Of a DNA stretch of 12,224 nucleotides, positions 5,903 through 12,224 are shown piece by piece. The stretch is taken from the NCBI GenBank assembly GCA_035249175.1, contig DATFGT010000111.1, positions 1 through 12,224 of the forward strand, read 5' to 3'. The stretch is from 66-474 sp035249175 (lineage in GTDB: Bacteria > Pseudomonadota > Gammaproteobacteria > Xanthomonadales > Rhodanobacteraceae). The position numbers and the translations under genes were made by a program. Positions within the stretch are counted from its first letter, which is position 1. Each line of letters begins with the position of its first letter. The notes beneath the pieces were generated by a model that was given only the letters and a program-made list of their open reading frames with translations, searched no databases and was not told the DNA's origin.

Positions 5903-7144
5903 TCAGGTCGCTTCCAGCGCCTGCTGCGCCCGGCGAGCCCAGATGACACTGTGGCGGTACGCGACTTCGTAGAGATTGGGTTCGACGAACCAGTTGAGAT
6001 GGTCGAAGCGGCCGCTCTCGTAATGTTCCACTTCAGTCAGCAGTTCGCCCAATGGACCGCTGCGGTGCAACAACGCCTGCTTGACCTCGAAGCTCAGCGG
6101 CACCTGTCGCATCAGGTCGCGCATCGCGATGTCCATCAATACATCCAATCGCGACAGCAGACCGACGATGAAGGAAGTCATTGCGTCGTCCCGGCCCGAC
6201 AGCTCGGCGAGGATTTCGCACATGCGACCGCGCACCAGCATGTTGCGCATCAACTCTTCGGGTTTGCCCGGCTCGCCATGTGCCAGCAGCATGTTGGCCC
6301 AGCGGCCGAGTTCATTGGTGCCCAGCAGGCTGATGGCCTTGGATAGCGAACTGATCTCGCGATTGAGCCCGACCGCGGCGGAGTTGATGACCTTGAGGAT
6401 GCGAAATGAGAATGCAGCATCCTTGATGGCGATCTGCTCCAGCGCCATCGGCGAGGTATCAGGCCGGTGCAGTTCGGACAGCAGTTCCAGCAACAGCACC
6501 TTGTTGTTGGAAAGCTTCTTGTCCTTGACCGGCGTCGACTTGACCAGGAAATCGCCCTGGAACCAGGTCGCACCCAGATCCGCGCAGGCATAGAACTGTT
6601 CGATCGCATCGACGCCGTCCACCAGCAGCTTGGTCTTGTGGAAATAAAGACGCCGGGCGGCGTCGGCCAGCCCCGGCATGCCGAGTTGGGGCAGGTTCAG
6701 GCGAACGGCTTCGAAGACATCCAGCAGCGGTTCGAGATCGTTGCGCTCCGGGGCGTAGCCCGTCAGCGCCAGCTTGTAGCCGCTTGCCGCCAGCACGCGC
6801 AGTTGCGCGACCAATTCGGCCGGGGCGTTCTCCGGGACCGCGATTTCGAGGATGTACTGGTTCTGGGGCAGCAGGGTTATTTCGGGCGACAGAAGGGTCG
6901 AGGGTGCGACGCGCAGCAGCGTGGGAACGGTTTCGATGCGGCCGTTCTGGAAGGTGTCGGCGTAGGTGCCGAGCACGATACTGCTGGTCAGCTCCGGCAG
7001 CGCATCGCTGCAATCGGCGCTGTCCCGGTTGAGCAGGACTTCGTAAGCCGCGACGGTCTTGTTGCGCGTGTAAACAGGCTGAAAGGCGAGCAGGATGCCA
7101 AGCCGTTCCTCGGTGGCCATCACCTCGCGCGCAAGTGTCGACAC
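5903..7144 (-). CDS. Degenerate EAL plus HDOD domain signalling protein
   Basis: 413-aa cytoplasmic protein of the YuxH/CdgJ-like architecture: an EAL-type domain (about 15-195) followed by an HDOD domain (about 205-400). The start AFQPVYTRNKTVAAYEVLLNR places E35-V36-L37 where active phosphodiesterases have E-A-L. YKLALTGY replaces the usual LALDDFG and VRLN the usual V-K-x-D. The domain therefore lacks its metal and catalytic residues and is probably not a c-di-GMP hydrolase. The end of the EAL part, LGATWFQGDFLVKST, matches the family's FQGYFFSKP element. HDOD features include ISSLSKAISLLGTNELGRW. The GTG start at 7144 has GGAAGG 8 nt upstream, and an internal ATG at codon 9 is less well placed. 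It follows flgN by 27 bp, so it belongs to the flgM-flgN transcript. A role in flagellar or c-di-GMP-linked control is inferred from context. Confidence 0.88.
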   Translation of the reverse strand: MSTLAREVMATEERLGILLAFQPVYTRNKTVAAYEVLLNRDSADCSDALPELTSSIVLGTYADTFQNGRIETVPTLLRVAPSTLLSPEITLLPQNQYILEIAVPENAPAELVAQLRVLAASGYKLALTGYAPERNDLEPLLDVFEAVRLNLPQLGMPGLADAARRLYFHKTKLLVDGVDAIEQFYACADLGATWFQGDFLVKSTPVKDKKLSNNKVLLLELLSELHRPDTSPMALEQIAIKDAAFSFRILKVINSAAVGLNREISSLSKAISLLGTNELGRWANMLLAHGEPGKPEELMRNMLVRGRMCEILAELSGRDDAMTSFIVGLLSRLDVLMDIAMRDLMRQVPLSFEVKQALLHRSGPLGELLTEVEHYESGRFDHLNWFVEPNLYEVAYRHSVIWARRAQQALEAT

Positions 7145-7171
7145 GTTGCTACCTTCCGAACTGAAAGTGGA

Positions 7172-7621
7172 TTACGCCTGTGACGCGATCCGGTTGTCGC
7201 CGCCGCGGGCTTGCCCGTCCGGACCATACAAGTCCTTGCCGGCCAGCGTGCGCAGGTCGTTGAGCAGGCGCTGGTTGCTGGTCAGGCGAATGTTGATCAA
7301 CTGTCCGTTGAAAAGATTGAGTTGCGCGGCCTGCCGGGCGCGGCTGCGCATCCGCTGCCATGATTCGAGGCAACCCTGTTCGCACGCGGCCCGCTCATCG
7401 CCGGCGATATCGCGGCTGTAGCCAAGCCGTTCGTGAGCGGCCCGGCGGCGTTCCTCGAAATCCGCCAGCATGGTCAGCACCTGTTGCTTCTCCGCCGCCA
7501 GCGCACCCATGGCGTTGCCGTCGATGCGGCCTTCGCCGAGCAGATCACGCTCGCGGCCGAGCAGGCCGATCAGGTGTTCCAGTCGGCCGTGCTGGTCGTG
7601 CAGATGTGACGCGAGGCTCAT
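7172..7621 (-). CDS. flgN: FlgN family flagellar export chaperone
   Basis: 149-aa soluble, helical protein. In the family FlgN binds the hook-filament junction proteins FlgK and FlgL and delivers them to the flagellar type III export apparatus. Sequence similarity in this family is low. The assignment rests on length, heptad-rich helices (HLIGLLGRERDLLGEGRIDGNAMGALAAEKQQVLTMLADFEERRR), the typical NQRLLNDLRTLAG and YGPDGQ near the C-terminus, and its place directly behind flgM. Its ATG overlaps the flgM stop (ATGA at 7621-7618), which indicates translational coupling, and AAAGG precedes it. The EAL-HDOD gene follows after 27 bp. Confidence 0.88.
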   Translation of the reverse strand: MSLASHLHDQHGRLEHLIGLLGRERDLLGEGRIDGNAMGALAAEKQQVLTMLADFEERRRAAHERLGYSRDIAGDERAACEQGCLESWQRMRSRARQAAQLNLFNGQLINIRLTSNQRLLNDLRTLAGKDLYGPDGQARGGDNRIASQA

Positions 7622-7896
7622 TGACCTTTGCCCAGCAGGTCATGCACGCTGGCGATCAGGCGATCGGTGATGCGATCGGTGTCCACGTGCAGGCGGCCTT
7701 CCGAAATCGCCTGGCGCAATTCCGCCACGCGCGCATGATCGATGTCCTGGCTGGTGTCGCTGCCGGCACGGCTCAACTGGGTCGTGGAGCCTGCCTCGGT
7801 ATTGCCCTGCGGCGCGACGTTGTCGACCTTCTCTTTGTTTTTCGCCTGATCGATCCGGCCCGGAGTCGTCAGATGCGAGACATTGTCGATTTTCAT
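7618..7896 (-). CDS. flgM: FlgM, anti-sigma-28 factor
   Basis: 92-aa protein that binds FliA (sigma-28) and blocks late flagellar gene expression until it is exported through the finished hook-basal body. The N-terminus MKIDNVSHLTTPGRIDQAKN is the poorly ordered export part. The C-terminal half, HARVAELRQAISEGRLHVDTDRITDRLIASVHDLL (about 53-88), matches the conserved sigma-binding region, with the VAELRQAI-x-G-x-Y/L-x-VD-x-x-x-IA pattern. ATG 7896 has GGAG 8 nt upstream. A sigma-28 promoter lies about 36-62 nt upstream, giving the usual autoregulated flgMN unit. The gene ends overlapping flgN. Confidence 0.95.
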   Translation of the reverse strand: MKIDNVSHLTTPGRIDQAKNKEKVDNVAPQGNTEAGSTTQLSRAGSDTSQDIDHARVAELRQAISEGRLHVDTDRITDRLIASVHDLLGKGQ

Positions 7897-7931
7897 GAGA
7901 CATTCTCCATCGGTTCGCCCCTGCGTCCTGT

Positions 7932-7958
7932 CTATCGGCCCGAATGGCCCGTTCTTTA
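7932..7958 (-). promoter_or_regulatory. Sigma-28 (FliA) promoter of flgM
   Basis: Read on the minus strand, TAAAGAAC (7958-7951), exactly 11 nt, then GCCGATAG (7939-7932). The FliA consensus is TAAAGTTT-N11-GCCGATAA: the -35 core TAAAG and seven of eight -10 positions match at the correct spacing. Transcription would start near 7925, leaving about 29 nt of leader containing the flgM ribosome-binding site. It lies in the 108-bp gap between flgA and flgM. Confidence 0.88.
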
Positions 7959-8004
7959 GCGGTCGCCGCAGAAAATTTGCGGGTGAGAAAAATACCCAAA
8001 ATTT

Positions 8005-8679
8005 TCAGAAATTTACCTTCACGAGGTTGTTGCCCGCCACGACCCCGGTCAGGACCGAGCGGTTGCTCATGCGGATGCGCACGGTATCACCGAGCGCGCC
8101 GTCCTGCAGCGCTTCGCCTTGGCGCACCACGCGGAAACCCGGGCCGACCGCTTCCACCGACACCGTGCGGTTGCGATGGATGAGCCACGGCGCCTGCAGT
8201 TGCGAACTCTGCACCACGCTACCCTCGGCCAGCGTGCGGGTGGTCACGCGGCCGACGGCATCCGTCTCATCGAGTATCGCCTGGCGCGGCAGTGCAGTCA
8301 GGTCGCCACTGCGCGCTTCCAGCATGCTTGCGATCACCAGACTGCCGGCCGGAATGTCTTCGGCGGCGACCCAGTATTGCCCGATCGCAGTGACCCGGGC
8401 CTGCAAGTAGCGGGTCTGGCCGTCGCCGCAATGCACGCCGACCGTCACGCGTCCCAGCAGGCGCTGGTCATGGCCCGGCAGGAAGGGTTGCGGATCGGCG
8501 CAGGGCGGCAACGTGGCTTGGGGCGCCTGCACCATGACGGTGACATTGCCCAGGTTTTTGGCTGCATCCTGCAGGAAAGCTTGCGCGGCGTCTTCCGCCG
8601 CGCCGGCGTGCGCGGCCCCGCTCGCCAGCAGCAATAGTGCCGGGAACAGGCATCGCGACAGGGTTCGAGTTGCGGTCAT
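8005..8679 (-). CDS. flgA: FlgA, flagellar P-ring assembly chaperone
   Basis: 224-aa periplasmic protein that helps FlgI assemble into the P ring around the rod. A Sec signal peptide is clear: basic start MTATRTLSR, hydrophobic CLFPALLLLASG, and a likely cleavage after AHA near residue 25. The SAF-type domain follows (about 100-165, from YWVAAEDIPAGSLVIASML to VVQSSQL). The C-terminal FlgA domain follows it (FRVVRQGEALQDGALGDTVRIRMSNRSVLTGVVAGNNLVKVNF). Two Cys in the N-terminal mature part (PPCADP and VHCGDG) could form a disulfide. The ATG at 8679 has only a weak ribosome-binding site. The gene is divergent from flgB across 233 bp and is followed by flgM, which has its own promoter but could also receive readthrough. 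Confidence 0.93.
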   Translation of the reverse strand: MTATRTLSRCLFPALLLLASGAAHAGAAEDAAQAFLQDAAKNLGNVTVMVQAPQATLPPCADPQPFLPGHDQRLLGRVTVGVHCGDGQTRYLQARVTAIGQYWVAAEDIPAGSLVIASMLEARSGDLTALPRQAILDETDAVGRVTTRTLAEGSVVQSSQLQAPWLIHRNRTVSVEAVGPGFRVVRQGEALQDGALGDTVRIRMSNRSVLTGVVAGNNLVKVNF

Positions 8680-8912
8680 TCAAGTTTGTCTTCGGCTGCG
8701 CACGATTGCGTTGCGGGGGTCCGCCAAGTGCTGGTGGCGGGATCGTGACGAGCGCCAGTGTAGGCACGCGGCAGGATTCACGAGCATCCGAATTGAATGC
8801 AAAAACCCGGTCTGTTTGTCCGATTGGATCGGCACCCTCGCGCGTATTCTCGATGCCGAACTTCAACCACCGACGGCGCAACGATGTCGTCGCGGGGCAA
8901 CAGGGGACGACC

Positions 8913-9332
8913 ATGCTCGACAAGCTCGCTTCGGCACTGGACTTCGATCGTCAGGCGCTGGGCTTGCGCTTCGAACGGCAGAAGGTGCTGGCCGGCAACA
9001 TCGCCAACGCCGATACGCCCAATTTCAAGGCGCGCGATTTCGACTTTTCACGGGCACTCGCCCAGGCCACTGCGCGCGATGGTTCCCAAGGACAACTGGC
9101 CATGACCGCCACTGCGCCGGGTCATCTGCAAGGGGTCGCCTCCGGCGGCGGTGCGGCGCCCGGAATGCTGTATCGGGTGCCCGACCAGCCGAGCCTCGAC
9201 GGCAACACCGTGAACATGGATGTCGAGCGCGCCGCGTTCGCGGACAACACCGTCCGTTATGAAACCTCGCTCAGCCTGATCAACACCCGCATCCGCAATC
9301 TCAAGGCCGCGATGCAATCGGAACAGGGATAA
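8913..9332 (+). CDS. flgB: FlgB, flagellar proximal rod protein
   Basis: 139-aa rod subunit, the normal length (E. coli FlgB 138). It is exported by the flagellar type III system and so has no cleaved signal. The N-terminal flg_bb_rod region RQKVLAGNIANADTPNFKARDFDF (about 23-46) is diagnostic. The C-terminus VNMDVERAAFADNTVRYETSLSLINTRIRNLKAAM matches the FlgB coiled end. ATG 8913 follows AGGGGA at 6 nt. The frame stays open far upstream, but that stretch is not protein-like and crosses the promoter region. It is the first gene of the flgBCDEF operon; flgC starts 4 bp after its stop. Confidence 0.95.
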   Translation: MLDKLASALDFDRQALGLRFERQKVLAGNIANADTPNFKARDFDFSRALAQATARDGSQGQLAMTATAPGHLQGVASGGGAAPGMLYRVPDQPSLDGNTVNMDVERAAFADNTVRYETSLSLINTRIRNLKAAMQSEQG

Positions 9333-9336
9333 AGCC

Positions 9337-9738
9337 ATGACCATGTTTTCGATCTTCCAGATTTCCGGCTCGGCCATGCAGGCGCAGTCGCAACGCATGA
9401 ACGTGGCGGCCAGCAATCTCGCCAATGCCGACAGCGTCGCGGGTCCGGATGGCCAGCCGTATCGCGCGAAACAAGTGGTGTTCGAAGCCCGCGGCCGTGA
9501 TGGTTCGGCGGGCGTCGGCGTTTCGAAAGTGGTCGAGGATGCGACGCCGCTGCGGCGCGAATACCGCCCAGGGGATCCGAACGCCGACGACCAAGGTTAC
9601 GTCAACTTGCCCAACGTCAAGCCGGTCGAGGAGATGGTCAACATGATCGAAGCCTCGCGCTCGTACCAGGCCAACGTCGAAGTGCTGAACACGAGCAAGC
9701 AAATGATGACCAAGACCCTCACGCTGGGAGAAGGCTGA
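9337..9738 (+). CDS. flgC: FlgC, flagellar proximal rod protein
   Basis: 133-aa rod subunit, expected length (E. coli 134). The N-terminus FSIFQISGSAMQAQSQRMNVAASNLANADS carries the rod/hook family motif. The conserved middle, GPDGQPYRAKQVVFEA, and the C-terminus, GYVNLPNVKPVEEMVNMIEASRSYQANVEVLNTSKQMM, are both typical. The start at 9337 is preceded by AGGGA inside the end of flgB. A second ATG two codons on (9343) is possible. Its stop TGA shares one base with the flgD ATG. Confidence 0.96.
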   Translation: MTMFSIFQISGSAMQAQSQRMNVAASNLANADSVAGPDGQPYRAKQVVFEARGRDGSAGVGVSKVVEDATPLRREYRPGDPNADDQGYVNLPNVKPVEEMVNMIEASRSYQANVEVLNTSKQMMTKTLTLGEG

Positions 9739-10418
9739 TGGCTGTTTCCGCCGCGCAATCGATCGATCCGAGCGTGCTGAACGCGCTCAATGGCACCACC
9801 GCCGCCACGCCGAACGCCGCGAACGACCTGCAGAACAACTTCATGACATTGCTGGTCACGCAGTTGAAGAACCAGGACCCGTTGAACCCGATGGACAACT
9901 CGCAGATGACCTCGCAGTTGGCCCAGATCAACACCGTCAGCGGCATCCAGGACCTCAACACCACACTCAAGTCCATCAACGGCCAGATCAACGCCGGCCA
10001 GTCACTGCAGGCCGCGGCACTGATCGGCAAGGGCGTGCTGGTACCGGGCGACCGCGTGCTGGTCGGCAGTGATGGCACCACCACGCCGTTCGGTCTCGAA
10101 CTCGGCGCGGCGGCCGACGACGTGCAGATCAGCGTCACCGATGGCTCCGGAAAAGTCGTGCGCAGTTTCGATCTCGGCGCGCTCGATGCCGGCACCCAGT
10201 CGTTCTCGTGGGACGGCAAGCTCGACGACGGCACGCAGGCGCCGCAGGGCGCGTACACCATTTCGATCAAGGCCTCCAGCGGCGGCCAGCCGGTGGACGT
10301 CACCGGATTGAATTACGCACTCGTCACGGGCATCAGCACCGGCCAGAACGGCCCGTTGCTCGACCTCGGCGGCATCACCAACCAGGTGGGTCTCGGCGAT
10401 GTTCGCCAGATCCTCTGA
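9738..10418 (+). CDS. flgD: FlgD, flagellar hook-capping scaffold
   Basis: 226-aa hook cap protein that guides polymerisation of FlgE and is lost when the hook is complete. The conserved N-terminal part is present: LQNNFMTLLVTQLKNQDPLNPMDNSQMTSQLAQINTVSGIQDLN (about 31-74). The FlgD Ig-like/tudor region follows, with VQISVTDGSGKVVRSFDLG (about 129-147) and FSWDGKLDDGTQAPQGAYTISIKA. The end, TNQVGLGDVRQIL, fits the family pattern of a short helix after the domain. It overlaps flgC by one base (TGATG), so translation is probably coupled. flgE follows after 30 bp. Confidence 0.95.
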   Translation: MAVSAAQSIDPSVLNALNGTTAATPNAANDLQNNFMTLLVTQLKNQDPLNPMDNSQMTSQLAQINTVSGIQDLNTTLKSINGQINAGQSLQAAALIGKGVLVPGDRVLVGSDGTTTPFGLELGAAADDVQISVTDGSGKVVRSFDLGALDAGTQSFSWDGKLDDGTQAPQGAYTISIKASSGGQPVDVTGLNYALVTGISTGQNGPLLDLGGITNQVGLGDVRQIL

Positions 10419-10448
10419 TCCGACAATCGTTTTCCAAGGAGCGCATAC

Positions 10449-11639
10449 ATGAGTTTTTCGCAAGCACTGAGCGGCCTCAACGCCGCCTCGCAGAACCTGG
10501 ACGCCATCGGCAACAACATCGCGAACTCGCAGACCTATGGCTTCAAGGGTTCCACCGTCCAGTTCGCGGACGTCTACGCCGGCTCGCAGATCGGCCAGGG
10601 CGTGCGCGTCGCGGGCGTGCTGCAGAACTTCGCGAACGGCACGCTGGAAACCACCGGCCGCAACCTCGACCTCGGCATCAACGGCGGCGGCTTCTTCCGC
10701 TTCAAGCAGGGTGACCAGGTGGTGTATTCGCGCAATGGCCAGTTGACGCTGACGCAGGATGGCTACCTCGTGAACGCCAGCGGCGCCAAGCTCACCGGTT
10801 TCGCGGCGGGCGTGGGCACCGGCGGCACGCCGGAAGCGCTGCACGTGCCGACCGACGCGATGAACGCGAACGCCACCACCTCCGTGCAGGCGGCACTGAA
10901 CCTGGACGCCGGTTCGCCCACCATCGACCGCGCCACCGTGCCGTTCGACAGCACCGACGCCAGCACTTATTCCTACGCGAACACCGGCACCACTTACGAC
11001 TCGCTGGGCGTGCAGCACATCATGACCACCTATTTCACCAAGACCAGCGACAACAACTGGGAAGTGCGCGTGGGGATGGACGGCACGTTCGATCCCGCCA
11101 ACGACGGCACGCTGGTATTCGACCCCAATGGCGTGTTGAACGCCGGCGCCAGCACCTTCCCGAACGTGACGTTCACCCCGGCCGGCGGCGCCGCCACGAT
11201 GAACTTCACGCTGGGCTTCAACGGCACCACGCAATTCGGCAACGACTTCGCGTTGTCCTCGCTGGTGCAGGACGGCTATACGTCCGGCAGCCTGGTCGGC
11301 ATCCGCTTCGACAAGAACGGCGACATCGTCGGCAGCTATTCCAACGAGCAGACGCGCACGCTGGGCACCATCGCACTGGCCAACTTCCGCAACCCGGAAG
11401 GGCTTTCGTCGGTGGGCGACAACGCGTGGATGGAAACGGGCAACTCCGGCCAGCCGTTGCTCGGCACCGCAGGCACCGGCCAGCTCGGCAGCCTCGAAGA
11501 TGGCACGCTCGAATCGTCCAACGTGGATCTCGCCACCGAACTGGTGAACCTGATCATCGCCCAGCGCAATTACCAGGCCAACACGCAAACCATCAAGACC
11601 CAGGATCAGGTGCTGCAAACCGTCGTCAACCTGCGTTGA
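10449..11639 (+). CDS. flgE: FlgE, flagellar hook protein
   Basis: 396-aa structural subunit of the hook, close to the enterobacterial 402 aa. The N-terminal D0 helix and motif are clear (MSFSQALSGLNAASQNLDAIGNNIANSQTYGFKGS). They are followed by the Gc-loop/D1 part with GRNLDLGINGGGFFRFKQGDQVVYSRNGQLTLTQDGYLVNASG (about 75-117). A Thr/Ala/Asn-rich variable D2 follows (about 130-280). The C-terminal D0 helix has ESSNVDLATELVNLIIAQRNYQANTQTIKTQDQVLQTVVNL. ATG 10449 has AAGGAG 8 nt upstream, the strongest ribosome-binding site in the operon, as expected for the most abundant product. flgF begins 20 bp downstream. Confidence 0.97.
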   Translation: MSFSQALSGLNAASQNLDAIGNNIANSQTYGFKGSTVQFADVYAGSQIGQGVRVAGVLQNFANGTLETTGRNLDLGINGGGFFRFKQGDQVVYSRNGQLTLTQDGYLVNASGAKLTGFAAGVGTGGTPEALHVPTDAMNANATTSVQAALNLDAGSPTIDRATVPFDSTDASTYSYANTGTTYDSLGVQHIMTTYFTKTSDNNWEVRVGMDGTFDPANDGTLVFDPNGVLNAGASTFPNVTFTPAGGAATMNFTLGFNGTTQFGNDFALSSLVQDGYTSGSLVGIRFDKNGDIVGSYSNEQTRTLGTIALANFRNPEGLSSVGDNAWMETGNSGQPLLGTAGTGQLGSLEDGTLESSNVDLATELVNLIIAQRNYQANTQTIKTQDQVLQTVVNLR

Positions 11640-11659
11640 TGGCCGGCTGAGGAATTCCC

Positions 11660-12224
11660 ATGGATCGCATGATCTACACCGCGATGAGCGGCGCACAGCA
11701 AAGTTTCATTCGGCAGGCAGTGGTCAGCAACAACCTGGCCAATGTCTCGACCACGGGTTTCCGCGGCCAGATCGAGGCGATGCGCGCGGTGCCGGTGCAG
11801 GGCGATGGCGCGCTGCACACGCGCGTAGCGGTGATGGCGACCACGCCCGGCAGCAACTTCTCGCCCGGGCCGATCAATGCCACCGGCCGCGATCTGGACG
11901 TGGCGCTGGAAGGGGGAGCCTGGCTGGCGGTGCAGGACGAGAACGGCAAGGAAGCCTATACGCGCCGCGGCGACTTGCAGGTCGACGGCGACGGCATGAT
12001 CACCAGCGCCGGACGTCCGGTGGTCGGTGATGGCGGCCCGATCATCGTGCCGTTGGGTGCCGAACTCACGGTCGGTGCCGACGGCACCATCAGCGCGATC
12101 GGCCCCGGCGACAAACCCGATGCGCTGGTGCAGGTCGGCAAGCTGAAGCTGGTCACGCCCGATGAAAAATCGTTGGAGCGCGGTGACGACGGCTTGTTCC
12201 GTTCGCTCGACGCGAATGGCAACG
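11660..12224 (+). CDS. flgF: FlgF, flagellar proximal rod protein, 5' part
   Basis: The gene runs off the window; 188 codons are present of about 245-255 expected. It is open throughout. The N-terminus MDRMIYTAMSGAQQSFIRQAVVSNNLANVSTTGFRGQ is the typical FlgF start with the rod motif. FSPGPINATGRDLDVALEGGAWLAVQDENGKEAYTRRGDLQVDGDGMI follows as in FlgF rather than FlgG (single-lobe, shorter). ATG 11660 has GAGGA 7 nt upstream, just after the flgE stop. It is part of the flgBCDEF operon; flgG would be expected next. Confidence 0.95.
   Translation, partial: MDRMIYTAMSGAQQSFIRQAVVSNNLANVSTTGFRGQIEAMRAVPVQGDGALHTRVAVMATTPGSNFSPGPINATGRDLDVALEGGAWLAVQDENGKEAYTRRGDLQVDGDGMITSAGRPVVGDGGPIIVPLGAELTVGADGTISAIGPGDKPDALVQVGKLKLVTPDEKSLERGDDGLFRSLDANGN

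Noticed and set aside
5735..6346. Plus-strand frame beginning like a signal peptide (MQRRLPACALLIALA)
   Set aside because: Most of it is antisense to the EAL-HDOD gene. The non-overlapping part shows no family likeness and has no good ribosome-binding site.
8717..8765. GG-N10-GC pairs upstream of flgB as a sigma-54 promoter
   Set aside because: Only the invariant GG and GC match; the flanking consensus (TGGCACG...TTGC) is poor, and such spacing is common by chance in GC-rich DNA.
8637..8912. N-terminal extension of FlgB
   Set aside because: It overlaps the 5' end of flgA on the other strand and the promoter gap. FlgB proteins start at the MLDKLASALD position, which has a good ribosome-binding site.
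10002..11696. Very long open frame on the minus strand (564 codons)
   Set aside because: It lies antisense to flgD, flgE and the start of flgF. Its His/Arg/Val/Gly-rich composition is that of a shadow of GC-rich genes, and the plus-strand genes are certain.

Overview
This window looks like chromosome from a GC-rich, polar-flagellated gammaproteobacterium. My best guess is the Xanthomonadales (Lysobacterales), Rhodanobacteraceae-like. The guess rests on a strong third-position G/C bias, a prlC end of the E. coli OpdA type, and flagellar genes in the order flgM-flgN next to flgA and flgBCDEF. It is inference from gene content; no marker gene is present.

Left part (1-4317), housekeeping genes. 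The window opens inside prlC (oligopeptidase A). A broken GPP34-family gene converges on it. A 61-bp divergent gap follows, then xthA (exonuclease III), which is closely followed by a UPF0149/YecA-like gene. After a 270-bp gap comes a pirin-family gene with its metal ligands intact.

Middle (4318-5902), gene-poor. About 760 bp after the pirin gene hold no convincing gene, but they do contain a strong 17-bp hairpin. A phasin gene follows on the minus strand. It has a classic rho-independent terminator downstream, two extra stem-loops in its 3' UTR and a palindrome over its probable promoter. About 330 bp upstream of it are non-coding.

Right part (5903-12224), flagellar genes. The minus strand reads flgA, flgM, flgN, then a gene for a degenerate EAL domain plus HDOD domain. 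A near-consensus sigma-28 (FliA) promoter sits directly upstream of flgM. On the plus strand the rod/hook operon flgB-flgC-flgD-flgE-flgF starts divergently from flgA, and flgF runs off the end. FlgA chaperones P-ring assembly. FlgB, FlgC and FlgF are rod proteins. FlgD caps the growing hook built of FlgE. FlgN is the chaperone of the hook-filament junction proteins. FlgM holds sigma-28 until the hook is complete. The EAL/HDOD protein occupies a place where Pseudomonas carries the c-di-GMP receptor gene flgZ, so a motility-control role is a reasonable inference.

I did not find a clear new multi-gene system. The points most worth following are the decayed GPP34 gene, the degenerate EAL-HDOD protein in the flgMN operon, the structured phasin transcript, and the dyad plus possible leaderless start at xthA.
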